From assembly GCA_022821725.1 (NCBI GenBank), contig JAJEDB010000044.1, positions 37,100-101,099 on the forward strand: a stretch of 64,000 nt of DNA, read 5' to 3'. The notes under the pieces are model-generated. The model had not been told where the DNA came from. It was given only the letters and a program-made list of their open reading frames with translations, and did not search any database. The translations under genes were made by a program, and so were the position numbers. This document shows positions 51,163 through 61,800 of this stretch, in pieces. How positions within the stretch are numbered: the first letter of the stretch is position 1; the number at the start of each line of letters is the position of its first letter. The stretch comes from Candidatus Poribacteria bacterium. GTDB taxonomy: Bacteria; Poribacteria; WGA-4E; WGA-3G.

Positions 51163-52323
51163 TCACACCACACCCGTCACAACGCCAATTCCTATGCGCG
51201 ATCCCATCTTTTTCACTTCAAACCGCGTGCCAACCTCCATCACCAAAGGTAAGTCAAGCGTAAGAGAGACATGCGCATAAGCCCCGGGTGTAAGCAGGGA
51301 GAGACTTGGCGGAAGTTTTAGATGCGCTGGCATGTCAATACCCCATAAATGGATGTCAGGTCTATCGTTTTCTACGAGCGGGATGTGTGTGCCGCTCTCT
51401 TCATGTGTCAGCAGATAGATGAGTGCGGTAAATTCGGAATGTGATTTGACGGTCTTCGGTGTACAAAGCACCTGTCCAATAGACAGCCAGTCGGGTTCAG
51501 ATTCAACGCACACTTCATCCTCCGTTATGCTGAGAACCCGCGTCTTAATTCTATCCCCTTTGCCCACAATATCTATCGCTTGTCCTACAGCGAGTTGTCC
51601 CTGCACAATATCGCCACGGACGGACACACGCTCCTTCATTTCCGCAGCGATTTCATGGATTGGCATGATAAGCGGTAAGCGTGCTGTGTCCACAGGGGCA
51701 GGCATTGCCCGATTCATGGCGAAGATAAGGTCAACAATCGGTTGCCACTGCGCAGAGGTGATGCTGTCTCCCCTGTAGTCCAATGCTTTGCGCGCGTCCC
51801 CAACAATTATTGGAGCCGTATCCTCATCCCAACCACACCCGTTCAGCAGTTCTCTCATCTCTTGTTGGCAAATGTCAATCAGTTCATCGTCATCTGGAAT
51901 GCCGTCTGTATTCAGAAAGGATAACACTGTCGGGAGATGTGTATGATTGGCAAGACGCAGGTGCGCCTCGGAGTCAGGTGTGACCCCTTCAACCGCATTT
52001 ACGATCCATATAGCGCTATGAATTGCGGGAGAACCGCTGACGAGCATTTTGACAACATCAATGTGTGTCTCGCAATCAATGTGGATGTAAAGTTTACCAC
52101 CGGTTTCATACGCGATCGCACGGTAGGTAATGCCGACCCCTTCTCGGATTGGGTGACTGATTGGGATTTGTGCTTCAAAATCGCTATCTCCGTTTGTGTG
52201 GATCGCGCCGATTCTCGCAACAACTTTCGCTATCGCCGCTGTCAATGTTGTTTTGCCGTGTCCGGGGGCACCGAGCGTGCAAATAGGTAACCCACGATGT
52301 GTCTGTTCTTTTGGATCTGTCAT
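51163..52323 (-). CDS. EF-Tu paralogue with degenerate GTPase motifs
   Basis: 386 residues from the ATG at 52323, with AGGAGGAAAGAG upstream. It aligns with EF-Tu (15636-16835) along its length. P-loop GAPGHGKT (18-25) is kept, and Thr66 of switch I (VGIT) is kept. G3 DCPGH is DCETH (83-87), so the invariant Gly is Thr; G4 NKxD is NTDG (138-141), so Lys and Asp are lost; G5 GSAL is GDAR (175-178). Domain 2 is shorter, and domain 3 ends IGIGVVTGVV like [10 protein letters not shown]. It may bind nucleotide without guanine specificity or none at all. Convergent with hisA (7 bp apart) and divergent from rfaE2. Confidence 0.9.
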   Translation of the reverse strand: MTDPKEQTHRGLPICTLGAPGHGKTTLTAAIAKVVARIGAIHTNGDSDFEAQIPISHPIREGVGITYRAIAYETGGKLYIHIDCETHIDVVKMLVSGSPAIHSAIWIVNAVEGVTPDSEAHLRLANHTHLPTVLSFLNTDGIPDDDELIDICQQEMRELLNGCGWDEDTAPIIVGDARKALDYRGDSITSAQWQPIVDLIFAMNRAMPAPVDTARLPLIMPIHEIAAEMKERVSVRGDIVQGQLAVGQAIDIVGKGDRIKTRVLSITEDEVCVESEPDWLSIGQVLCTPKTVKSHSEFTALIYLLTHEESGTHIPLVENDRPDIHLWGIDMPAHLKLPPSLSLLTPGAYAHVSLTLDLPLVMEVGTRFEVKKMGSRIGIGVVTGVV

Positions 52324-52371
52324 CTCTTTCCTCCTGATTTGGTATATTTTTTTTATTGCAATTTCCACTGC

Positions 52372-52400
52372 ATTGTAGCACGAGGTCAGGAATTCAGCAA
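52372..52400 (-). promoter_or_regulatory. Promoter candidate for the EF-Tu paralogue
   Basis: On the minus strand: TTGCTG (52400-52395), 17-bp spacer, TACAAT (52377-52372), about 50 bp before the ATG. -10 matches 5 of 6, -35 only 3 of 6. Confidence 0.35.
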
Positions 52401-52412
52401 TATAGGAAAAAC

Positions 52413-52441
52413 TTGCCAAGCGGTCTGATGCGTGTTAGACT
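52413..52441 (+). promoter_or_regulatory. Promoter candidate for rfaE2
   Basis: TTGCCA at 52413-52418, 17-bp spacer, TAGACT at 52436-52441, 60 bp before ATG 52501. Divergent from the previous promoter with only 12 bp between -35 boxes. Confidence 0.35.
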
Positions 52442-52500
52442 ATTAACGTTTTAAAATCCGCATTACGCAGCAGAAGACGACTCTTAATCGGAATAAAAAA

Positions 52501-53007
52501 ATGTTAAACCACAAAATTTATCATCGCAGCGAACTTGCCTCTATCCTTAAGCAAGCGAAAACAGAGGGCAACGTTGTTGTCACGACCAACGGTTGTTTTG
52601 ATGTATTGCACTTGGGTCATCTCCGTTACCTTCAGGCAGCGCGCCAGCTTGGGGATATGCTCGTGGTAGCGGTCAACAGCGATAGTTCGGTCCGACACCT
52701 CAAGGGTGAAAATCGTCCACTCGTTCCTGAAGATGAGCGCGCAGAGATGCTCGCCGGGTTGGAATGCGTTGATTACGTTGTCATCTTCCCAGAATTAACG
52801 CCAATTTCCTTGCTCTCCGAACTCAAACCGAATATCCACGTTAAAGGTGGTGACTATCAATTGGAACAACTCATTGAAAGGGAGGTCGTTGAGGCAAACG
52901 GAGGTCAGGTTATCGTCGGCTTGAACGTTCCCGGTAAATCCACAACCAATCTCATCCAAGTGATATGTGAGCGATATATAGATGCTGATGCCGCAAATAT
53001 ACCGTAA
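52501..53007 (+). CDS. rfaE2: D-glycero-beta-D-manno-heptose 1-phosphate adenylyltransferase
   Basis: 168 residues, equal to the C-terminal domain of HldE alone. TTNGCFDVLHLGHLRYL carries the HxGH nucleotidyltransferase motif, then VAVNSDSSVRHLKGENRP, the R(P/N)L(V)PEDERAEML loop, and HVKGGDYQ. It makes ADP-glycero-manno-heptose for LPS core or S-layer glycans, pointing to a heptose-containing surface. The kinase half is not adjacent. No strong ribosome site is seen. Confidence 0.9.
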   Translation: MLNHKIYHRSELASILKQAKTEGNVVVTTNGCFDVLHLGHLRYLQAARQLGDMLVVAVNSDSSVRHLKGENRPLVPEDERAEMLAGLECVDYVVIFPELTPISLLSELKPNIHVKGGDYQLEQLIEREVVEANGGQVIVGLNVPGKSTTNLIQVICERYIDADAANIP

Positions 53008-53021
53008 GGAAAATTAAAAAT

Positions 53022-54392
53022 ATGCAGATAAACGATTCATTGCGTCCCATTGATCTGAAGCCTCAGATTGAGAGGCTTTTTGAATGCTCAGGTCAAAAGA
53101 TTTTAGCCATAGAAGACACATGGCTCCCTGAAAACGGAACACCTGTGTTTACGGTCGCTGGGACCTACACGACACGCGGCTGGACCGAGTGGACCCAAGG
53201 GTTTCAATTCGGCTCCGCTATCCTTCAATTTGATGCCACCGGAGATGCGCAGTTCCTTGAGATCGGTAGACGGAACACGGTTGAGAAAATGGCACCCCAC
53301 GTGACACATATCGGTGTCCACGACCACGGGTTCAATAACGTCTCTACCTATGGTAACCTTCGGCGTTTAATGCGTGAGGACGTGATTCCGTGGAACGATA
53401 GCGAGATGGATTTCTATGAACTCGCCCTGAAAGCCTCCGCTGCCGTGCAGGCGAGTCGCTGGACCCGTATTAGTGATGGAACAGGATATATCGCTTCCTT
53501 CAACGGACCGCATTCACTCTTCTCAGACACTATCCGGTCTTTGCGAGCTTTAGGGCTTGGGCATACCCTCGGTGCCGTGCTGATGAGTGAGGGAGATGCC
53601 GCTATCAGTCTCCTGGAACGGTTGCTTCACCATTCGCAGACGACAGCGACCTATAACGTTTACTACGGCGAAGGACGTGATGCGTTCGATCTGCGTGGAC
53701 GGGTGGTGCATGAATCTATCTTTAATACGAACGATGGGAACTATCGCTGTCCAAGCACTCAGCAGGGGTATTCACCCTTTACGACGTGGACCCGCGGGCT
53801 GGCATGGATTATTACGGGTTACGCTGAGCAACTTGAGTTTTTTGACACGTTACCCACAGATATGCTTGAACCTTACGGTGGGTATGAACTGACAACAGCA
53901 CACATGTGCAAAGCCGCGGAAGCCACTGCGGATTTCTATATTGAGAACACAGCACAAGATGGGATTCCGTATTGGGATACCGGTGCGCCTGGTTTAATTG
54001 AACTCGGCGATTATTTGGCAGTTCCCGCGGATCCCTATAACGATCTTGAACCTGTGGATAGTTCCGCCGCGGCGATTGCGGCACAAGGCTTGATTCGACT
54101 CGGCAACTATCTCAGAAAGCATGGTGAGTCGGAGGCTGGAGATTCCTATTACCAAGCAGGTTTAACGGTGGCGAAAACGCTCTTCGCTGAACCGTATCTT
54201 TCTGAATCTGAGACGCATCAGGGGTTGCTGTTGCATTCAGTGTATCACCGTCCGAATGGCTGGGATCACGTGCCAGAGGGCAGGAAGATTCCATGTGGTG
54301 AGGCTTCCATGTGGGGAGATTACCACGCCCGCGAGCTTGCAGTCCTATTATGGCGGGAGATAAATGAAAAACCGTATCTGACGTTTTTCTAA
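53022..54392 (+). CDS. Glycoside hydrolase family 88-like unsaturated glucuronyl hydrolase
   Basis: 456 residues. Alpha/alpha barrel enzyme: TRGWTEWTQGFQFGSAIL, VHDHGFNNVSTYGNLRRLM (catalytic region with His/Asp), TWTRGLAWIITGYAEQ, PYWDTGAPG, VDSSAAAIAAQGLIRL and EASMWGDYHARELAVLL at the end. These match GH88, which removes unsaturated uronic acids left by polysaccharide lyases. AAGGAAAATTAAAAAT precedes the ATG, which resembles the repeat module found elsewhere. Suggests use of acidic (possibly sulfated) sponge or algal glycans. Confidence 0.82.
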   Translation: MQINDSLRPIDLKPQIERLFECSGQKILAIEDTWLPENGTPVFTVAGTYTTRGWTEWTQGFQFGSAILQFDATGDAQFLEIGRRNTVEKMAPHVTHIGVHDHGFNNVSTYGNLRRLMREDVIPWNDSEMDFYELALKASAAVQASRWTRISDGTGYIASFNGPHSLFSDTIRSLRALGLGHTLGAVLMSEGDAAISLLERLLHHSQTTATYNVYYGEGRDAFDLRGRVVHESIFNTNDGNYRCPSTQQGYSPFTTWTRGLAWIITGYAEQLEFFDTLPTDMLEPYGGYELTTAHMCKAAEATADFYIENTAQDGIPYWDTGAPGLIELGDYLAVPADPYNDLEPVDSSAAAIAAQGLIRLGNYLRKHGESEAGDSYYQAGLTVAKTLFAEPYLSESETHQGLLLHSVYHRPNGWDHVPEGRKIPCGEASMWGDYHARELAVLLWREINEKPYLTFF

Positions 54393-54402
54393 CTTCCATG
54401 TA

Positions 54403-54429
54403 GCAGGCGCGCTTCGCAAACGCGCCTGC
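54403..54429. terminator. GCAGGCGCG hairpin between convergent genes
   Basis: GCAGGCGCG / CGCGCCTGC, perfect 9-bp stem with a 9-base loop, between the ends of the GH88-like gene and the minus-strand Gfo/Idh gene. It has no T-run; it may be a terminator for both or a REP-like sequence. Confidence 0.45.
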
Positions 54430-54438
54430 TCGGATAAG

Positions 54439-55398
54439 TCAGACAGCAACCTGTTCAACCTGTCCTGATTCCAACGAACGGTTCGCGGCGAGTGTGGCAG
54501 CGAGAGACTTGACGGCATCGGCGTAAGGCGCAATGACCAATCCTTGGTCGTTGGCTTCAACGGCTCTAATGAACTGCTCAACCTGTCGGAAGTACCCGGC
54601 TTCCGTGCCGGTGTAGTCGACTTCCTCACCGCTGATTTGTCCGCGCAATCCGAGGTCAAGTGTGAGTTTGAGATAGAAATCATCACCGACCAATTCGGTT
54701 GCGAAATGGTCGTGTGCGCGGGCGACACAGGTACTGGTGATACTGCCTACCGCGCCACTCTCAAACTGCATATTGCAAACGGTGCACTCCTCAAAATCAG
54801 CGATCCCCTCAGAAACCCCCTTGATACCGTAGGCGTGGACATTTGCGACATCGCCGAGGAAGTAGCGGATAAGGTCGAAAACGTGGGTCGTCTGCTCGAC
54901 CATCTGTCCGCGCGATACCTCGTATTTTCCCCACCAGGGATGCCCCGCACCCATCCTCGTGAGAAACCGTCCGATCCCCATTGTGAGTTTCCGATCGCCG
55001 ACTAATTCCTTCGCTTTCGCTGTGATGTCGCTATAGCGCGCCATATAACCGACTTGGTTGATAACGCCTGCGGTGGCAATCGCATCGCGAGCGTGTTGCG
55101 CGGTTTCCAGATCCTGTGCGACGGGTTTGGCGACAAAGACCGCTGCGCCAGATGCTGCTGCATCGGCAACCTGTGTCGTGTGTGCTCCGGGTGGGATGCA
55201 GATGAATACGACATCGGGTTTCTCTGCCTGTAGCATTTCATTGTGGTCGGTATATGCCGTCGCATTTTCTTCATCAGCGATAGATGCGACGCGTTCAGCA
55301 TTTATATCACAGACCGCCGCAATGGGGCGTTCGAGTTGTCCGAGGCTTTGGCGATAACTTCTGGTGATACCACCAACCCCGATAAAGGTAATTTTCAT
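54439..55398 (-). CDS. Gfo/Idh/MocA family oxidoreductase
   Basis: 319 residues. MKITFIGVGGITRSYRQSL start with the GxGGxx fold, PDVVFICIPPGAHTTQVADA, and FVAKPVAQDLETAQ, where the catalytic Lys of EKP is kept as AKP. The C-terminal domain holds HPWWGKYEVSRGQMVEQTTHVFD, with the conserved His of the active site. It differs from the 45745 paralogue in having the Lys. Substrate unknown; a neighbour of the GH88-like gene, facing it. Confidence 0.87.
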   Translation of the reverse strand: MKITFIGVGGITRSYRQSLGQLERPIAAVCDINAERVASIADEENATAYTDHNEMLQAEKPDVVFICIPPGAHTTQVADAAASGAAVFVAKPVAQDLETAQHARDAIATAGVINQVGYMARYSDITAKAKELVGDRKLTMGIGRFLTRMGAGHPWWGKYEVSRGQMVEQTTHVFDLIRYFLGDVANVHAYGIKGVSEGIADFEECTVCNMQFESGAVGSITSTCVARAHDHFATELVGDDFYLKLTLDLGLRGQISGEEVDYTGTEAGYFRQVEQFIRAVEANDQGLVIAPYADAVKSLAATLAANRSLESGQVEQVAV

Positions 55399-55460
55399 GT
55401 TAATTCCTTATCCTTTTTTTAAGTAGAGCGGCGTTCGGAAATCCCACTCTACACTTTTTG

Positions 55461-58400
55461 TCAATCATCAGCAGGGATTGAGGCACTCAGCAGTTCCTCA
55501 TCCGAGACGGGACGGAAGCGTGCCTCTGGATTTTTCAGGATTATCCTTCGGACATCAGTTGTGATGGCATATAATCCGGGCATCACGAACAGCGTCATCA
55601 ATGTTGCAACAGCGAGTCCGAAAATGATCGTATAGGCCATCGGCATCCAGATAGGCGACTTACCCCCTAACCCGATTGCCATCGGAATGAGTCCGAAAAT
55701 CGTCGTCACCGTGGTGAGAACAATTGGACGCAATCGGAGACTACTGCCTTTCAGAATAGCATACCACTTATTATACCCCTTTTCTCGGTATGTGTTAATG
55801 AAGTCGATAAGAACAATTGAATCGTTCACCACAATCCCGGCGAGTGCAACAATGCCAAACATTGCGACGATACTAAGCGTCGCATTGGAAATGAGGAGGC
55901 CAATCATCGCCCCGATCATACCGAACGGAACGGCAAACAGAATGATAATGGGTTGTATAAAAGACTTGAATTGCGCGCCCAATACGACATAGATGAGCAA
56001 TAGCCCAACAATGAACAATTTCCACAATTCGGAAAAGGATTCTGTAATTTCATCAAAAACCCCTCGAAAATCGAGTTGATATCCCGGATACAAAGATTCT
56101 ATATTAGCAAATGCGCTGATGAGCGATTGATTCACTTTAAAGGCAGTCGTCCTTTCACTATTTACCGAGGCATAAACCGTAATTGCCCGTTCTCCCTCGA
56201 ATCGATGGACATCTGCATATCCCTTTTCCTCCACGATGTCCGCAACATCCTTGAGTGGAACAATAGCACCGGTGGGGGTTGCAATCAAGAGGTTATTCAG
56301 TTCAGCAAGATTTGTAAGGGCATCTTCCTCATATTTGACGATGACATCAATCGCTTCATCTGCTTCACGATAGGTGGTCGCTTTAGCCCCGTCAATCGCT
56401 GTCCGAATGGTTTGTGCAACCTGAAACGCCGTTAATCCATATTGATATGCTTTCTCCTGATTCAAGGAGATGTGCAGTTCAGATTTTCCGATGCTGAAGT
56501 CATCTCGAATATCGTAAACGCCATCTATCTGAGATAGGGCTGTCTTAAAAACGCCAGTGAGTTCAGTCAGATTCTCAAATCTCGGTCCTTTTACTTTGAC
56601 TCTCACATCTGCTACTTGTGGTGCCCCGCCGTCCTGTGTGACGAAACTCAACCGCTCAATTCCACTAATGGTTGTGGTTTTCGTCCGTAGTTCTGCGATG
56701 ATCTCATCCACACCACGGGTGCGTTCTTGCTTTGGTGTGAGCTCGACGATTACCTCTCCTAAATTTGAGCTGTAGGTAACACTTCTTCTTACCAAACCTG
56801 ACATAAATGTGTGTAAACCGACATTGCTGACGACCGCATCCACTTCAGTTGATGGCAGTCCTTTAGCCATCTCTTCAATTTGGACAATTACTTCTGTCGT
56901 TTCTTGTATTCCGTAGGAAGGAGGCATCTCGGCTTGGACATAAAACTGTGGGAACTCTTCACCAGGGAAGAGTTCCCTGTCAAGAATAAAAAATGCCCCG
57001 ATGCATGCAACCAATCCGAAGAAGAGGACACTCCCTACAAACGCATATCGGTGTCGAATGGTTATTTTCAGGATTCTAACATATCGGTTCCGAATTAATT
57101 CAAAAAACATGGCAAACCACACGAAAAAGCCGACAATGCGGACACCGAGAGTGAAACCGCTGGGAGACTCAGTTCGGAGATTTTCAAGCCTGCTGCGTCC
57201 TGTGCGAATTTTGGTTCTTCCCCATTCAGCGACGTGTGCCGGTAAAATTACGAAGACTTCAAAAAGAGATGCTATCAACACCAGAATCGCCATAACCGGC
57301 ACGATCCGCATAAACTGTCCAGTAACACCAGACATAAACATCAGCGGACCAAACGCGCAGATTGTCGTCAAACTGGCGGCTAAGACGGGCCATCCAACCT
57401 CTTCAGCACCCCGAATGGCAGCAACTTTTGGCGGCTCGCCTCTTTCAATATGCCGGTAGATGTTTTCTATGACAACGATAGCATCGTCAACAACGATGCC
57501 AACGACTAAGATAAGCCCGAACAGGGAGACACCGCTGAGCGTATAACCCGCAATGGACATAAACCAAAATGTTGCCATGAATGCCACCGGTATGCCGAGT
57601 GCCGCAAATAGGGCATTCCGCCATCCAATAAAGAGAAGGAGCATTAGCCCAACAAGCACCAAACCGAAAAACGCATTTGTTTCAAGAATTCCCAATCGTT
57701 CTTTGAGAACAACGGAATAGTCATTAACAACCGTCAACTCAGCACCCTCAGGGAGATCCATTCTCCGATTGTCGACTAATTCTCGAAGTTTAGCAACTAA
57801 TGCAATTGTGTTTCCCTCAGTCTTCTTTTGCACACTCAGGCTAATCGAAGGTTGTCCATCAAGTCGCGATAGCGTTCGCACCTCCTCGTAGGTGTCAGAG
57901 ATCGTTGCGACATCTTTCAGACGGAGAAGCGTACCTATCGACTGAACTGTGATGAGAGTTTCGCCAATAGTGTCCAAATCGGTGAATTCTCCCATCGTTC
58001 GGATCATGAATTCTGTGCCTCCCAGTTCCATTGTGCCGGCGGGGAGATTCAAGTTGTTTGTTCCCAGCGCGGTAATGACCGCTGAAATTGGGAGTTGATA
58101 CGCCTTCAATCGATCCGGGTTCACCTCAATCCATATTTCCCTCTCACGGAGACCTGCCATTCGGACAGAGGCGATGTTTTTGATGTCCGAGATTTCATCT
58201 TTGAGATTTTCAGCAATATTCCGCATCTGCGTTTCCGTAATATTTCCACCTACAACAATCGTCAAAATAGGAAAACCAAATGAGATATCAAATTCTTCGA
58301 CCCTCGGATCATCTAAAATCTCCTCTGGCAACTCATTTACCTGCTCAACAGCGGTGCGTAGGTTTTCAAGTTCCTTGTCAAAATCCCGATCGCTTATCTC

Positions 58401-58691
58401 CTCAAAATCGACAAAGATAACAGAACGCCCTTCTGAAGAGGTAGAAAACAATAATTCAACTTTGTTGACGTTCTCCTCAATAGCATCTTCAATAGGAGCA
58501 GTGACAAGCTTTTCAACTTCTTCTGGGGATGCTCCCGGATATAACGTTGTCACAACTGCGCTCTGTACTGAGACTTCTGGGGTGAGTTCCCGCGGTAGGT
58601 TCATCCATGCGTACACCCCGAAAACGATGATGATAATCATCAGGAGATTCGCTAAAACAGGGTTGTTTACGGATAGTTTGGGGATGGACAT
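55461..58691 (-). CDS. RND efflux transporter (HAE1-like), paralogue 2
   Basis: 1076 residues, 12 membrane helices with two large periplasmic loops. The N-terminus NPVLANLLMIIIIVFGVY, then ELTPEVSVQSAVVTTLYPG, SPEEVEKLVTAPIEDAIEEN, the proton-relay helix VVGIVVDDAIVVIENIY near residue 400, and YVVLGAQFKSFIQPIIIL. Closely related to its neighbour at 58806-62033. Drives export of drugs, lipids or metals with an adaptor and an outer-membrane channel. No outer-membrane channel gene is seen next to it. Confidence 0.92.
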   Translation of the reverse strand: MSIPKLSVNNPVLANLLMIIIIVFGVYAWMNLPRELTPEVSVQSAVVTTLYPGASPEEVEKLVTAPIEDAIEENVNKVELLFSTSSEGRSVIFVDFEEISDRDFDKELENLRTAVEQVNELPEEILDDPRVEEFDISFGFPILTIVVGGNITETQMRNIAENLKDEISDIKNIASVRMAGLREREIWIEVNPDRLKAYQLPISAVITALGTNNLNLPAGTMELGGTEFMIRTMGEFTDLDTIGETLITVQSIGTLLRLKDVATISDTYEEVRTLSRLDGQPSISLSVQKKTEGNTIALVAKLRELVDNRRMDLPEGAELTVVNDYSVVLKERLGILETNAFFGLVLVGLMLLLFIGWRNALFAALGIPVAFMATFWFMSIAGYTLSGVSLFGLILVVGIVVDDAIVVIENIYRHIERGEPPKVAAIRGAEEVGWPVLAASLTTICAFGPLMFMSGVTGQFMRIVPVMAILVLIASLFEVFVILPAHVAEWGRTKIRTGRSRLENLRTESPSGFTLGVRIVGFFVWFAMFFELIRNRYVRILKITIRHRYAFVGSVLFFGLVACIGAFFILDRELFPGEEFPQFYVQAEMPPSYGIQETTEVIVQIEEMAKGLPSTEVDAVVSNVGLHTFMSGLVRRSVTYSSNLGEVIVELTPKQERTRGVDEIIAELRTKTTTISGIERLSFVTQDGGAPQVADVRVKVKGPRFENLTELTGVFKTALSQIDGVYDIRDDFSIGKSELHISLNQEKAYQYGLTAFQVAQTIRTAIDGAKATTYREADEAIDVIVKYEEDALTNLAELNNLLIATPTGAIVPLKDVADIVEEKGYADVHRFEGERAITVYASVNSERTTAFKVNQSLISAFANIESLYPGYQLDFRGVFDEITESFSELWKLFIVGLLLIYVVLGAQFKSFIQPIIILFAVPFGMIGAMIGLLISNATLSIVAMFGIVALAGIVVNDSIVLIDFINTYREKGYNKWYAILKGSSLRLRPIVLTTVTTIFGLIPMAIGLGGKSPIWMPMAYTIIFGLAVATLMTLFVMPGLYAITTDVRRIILKNPEARFRPVSDEELLSASIPADD

Positions 58692-58769
58692 GGGGTCGGA
58701 TTTTACTGTGTGAGATTGGAATTTGGTATTAATCTACAGATATTTTGGCTGTAAAGTCAAAAAGTGTAT

Positions 58770-58795
58770 AAGGCGAGGTCAGCAAACCTCGCCTT
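58770..58795. repeat. GGCGAGGT hairpin repeat, copy between the RND genes
   Basis: AAGGCGAGGT-CAGCAA-ACCTCGCCTT. Same 10-bp stem as at 4223-4249. It lies in the 114-bp space between the two RND genes, upstream of paralogue 2. Confidence 0.8.
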
Positions 58796-58805
58796 GTTAC
58801 CCTCA

Positions 58806-61800
58806 TCAATCATCAGCCGGGACAGCGACACCTAACAGATCTTCCTCTGAAACGGTTCGGAAACGTTCTTCCGGATTTTTCAGGACGAGCCCTCGTATGT
58901 CCGTTGTGATTGCGTAAAGCGCAGGCATCACAAATAGCGTCATCGTGGTTGCGAGCGAAAGCCCGAAGATAATTGTATACGCCATCGGCATCCATATAGG
59001 CGATTTACCGCCAAGACCTATCGCCATCGGCATAAGTCCGATAATTGTCGTCAGTGAGGTGAGAACAATCGGACGTAATCGGACATACCCGCCTTTCAGG
59101 ATTGCGTACCACTTATTGAAACCGCGTTCGCGGAATTTGTTGATGAAGTCGATAAGCACAATTGAATCATTAACGACAATACCGGAGAGGGCAACGATCC
59201 CAAACATCGCGACCATGCTAAGCGTCGCATTGGCAAGGAGAAGCCCGACCATCGCCCCTATCATTCCGAACGGAACAGCGAGCATAATGACAATCGGTTG
59301 GATAAACGATTTGAATTGCGCGCCCAATACAACATAGATTAACAACAGCCCGACGATAAACAATTTCCACAACTCGGAAAAGGACTCTATAATCTCATCG
59401 AAAAGCCCGCGAAAATCGAGTTGGTATCCCGGATACAGGGATTCGACATCAGCAAATTTACGGATGAGCACCTGATTCGCATCGAAGGGTGTCGTTTTTG
59501 CCCTATCTACAGAAGCGTAAACTGTAATCGAGCGTTCACCATCAAATCGACGGATATCGGAGTATCCTTTTTCCTCTGTGATATCGGCGACATCCTTGAG
59601 CGGAACGATAGCCCCAGTCGGTGTTGCAATCAACAAGTTATTCAGTTCAGCAAGATTTCCAAGTGTATCTTCCTCGTATTTGACGATGACATCAATCGCC
59701 TCGTCTGCTTCACGATACGTTGTCGCTTTAGCCCCCTCAATCGCAGTGCGCACTGTTTGCGCGACTTGGAATGTGGTTAACCCATACTGATGTGCCTTCT
59801 CCGGTTTCAGATAGATACGGAGTTCGGATTTACCCGTGCGAAAGTCATCTCGAATGTCGTAGACACCGTCCATTTCCATGAGCGATGCTTTAAGGGTATC
59901 CGCGAGTGCCGTCAGTTGCTCAAATCTCGGTCCCTTTACCTTGACTTCAACATCCTCACCTTGCGGCGGACCGCCTTCCTGTGTGATGAAATTCAGTTCC
60001 TCAATTCCGCTAATGGTTGTGGTTTTCGTCCGCAGTTCTGCGATGATGTCATCTACACCGCGAGTGCGTTCCTGTTTGGGTGTGAGTTCAACGATAACCT
60101 CCCCGAAATTTGAGCCATAGGTAACACCTTCCATCATACCCGAGGTCGGCGTATGTAAACCGATGTTGCTCACAATTGCGGCGACTTCACTTTCGGGAAG
60201 TGTTTTAGCGGCTTCTTCAAGTTGGGCGATGACTGCTGTTGTTTCTTGCATCCCGTAGGAAGGCGGCATCTCGGCTTTGACATAGAATTGCGGAAAATCT
60301 TCGCCTGGGAAGAGTTCCCTGTCGAGGACTAAGAATGCTCCGACACACGCGATCAAGCCGATAAAGAAGACACTACCTACAAAAGCATACCGATGTCGAA
60401 TCGTTATTTTCAAGATTCGGATATATCGGCTCCTGATAAAGTCAAAAAACAGACCGAACGATGCGAAAAAGCCTGTGATGTAGGTGCTTAGAGCAAAGGT
60501 ATTCGGAGATCGGGTGCGGAGGTTCTCAAGTCTACTCCGTCCTGTCTGGGTTCTCGCTTTTCCCCACTCAGAAACGTGTGCCGGTAAAATCACGAACACT
60601 TCAAAGAGAGAAGCAATCAATACCAGAATCGCCATAATAGGAACGACTCGCATAAACTGTCCCGGGACACCAGACATAAACATCAGCGGACCAAAGGCGC
60701 AGATGGTCGTCAAACTGGCGGCTAAGACGGGCCATCCAACCTCTTCTGCCCCCCGAATGGCAGCGATTTTTGGAGGTTCGCCTCTTTCAATATGTCGGTA
60801 GATGTTCTCTATCACCACGATCGCGTCGTCAACAACAATCCCGACGACTAAAATCAATCCAAACAGGGAAACGCCGCTGAGTGAGTAGCCACCCACGGAC
60901 ATAAACCAGAAGGTTGCCATGAACGCAACGGGTATACCGAGTGCCGCGAACACGGCATTCCGCCAACCGATAAAAAGGAAGAGCATAAACACAACGAGGA
61001 GCAAACCGAAGAACGCATTTGTTTCAAGGATCCCCAACCGTTCCTTGAGAATAACCGAATAATCGTTCACTGCTGTCAATTCGGCACCTTCAGGAAGGTC
61101 TGCTCTCCGTTTTTCAACCAATTCCCGGAGTTGGGCGACTAACGCGATTGTGTTTCCTTCGGTCTTTTTCTGCACACTTAGGCTGATAGAGGGTTCCGCA
61201 TTAATCCGGGAAAGGGTTCTTGCTTCCTCGTAGGTATCCGAAACCGTCGCGACATCCTTCAGACGGAGCGGTGTACCCGTCGGTTGAACAGAGATAATGG
61301 TTTCACCGATCGTTTCTGGATTGGCGAATTCACCCATCGTCCGGACCATGAATTCTGTATTCCCAAGTTCCATGGTGCCAGCTGGCAGGTTTAAGTTGCT
61401 CGCACCGACTGCAGTGATAACCCTCGCAATCGGAATCTGATACGCTTTCAACCGATCGGGGTTCACCTCAATCCAAATTTCCCGTTCACGCAGCCCCGCT
61501 ATCCGGACAGACGCAACGTTTTTGATGTCCAGGATTTCGTCTTTGAGATTTTCGGCAATGTCTCGCATCTGCGTTTCCGAAATTTTCCCGCCTACAGCAA
61601 TCGTTAGCATCGGGAAGCCGGAGGAAATGTCTAACTCCTCAACTTTTGGGTTGTCCAAAATCTCTTCTGGTAGTTCGCTCACCTGTTCTACAGCCGTGCG
61701 AAGATTCTCGAGTTCCTTGTCGAAATCTCGGTCACTCAGCTCTTCAAAATCGATGGAGATAACGGATCTACCTTCAGAAGAGTTAGAGAATAGCAGATTG

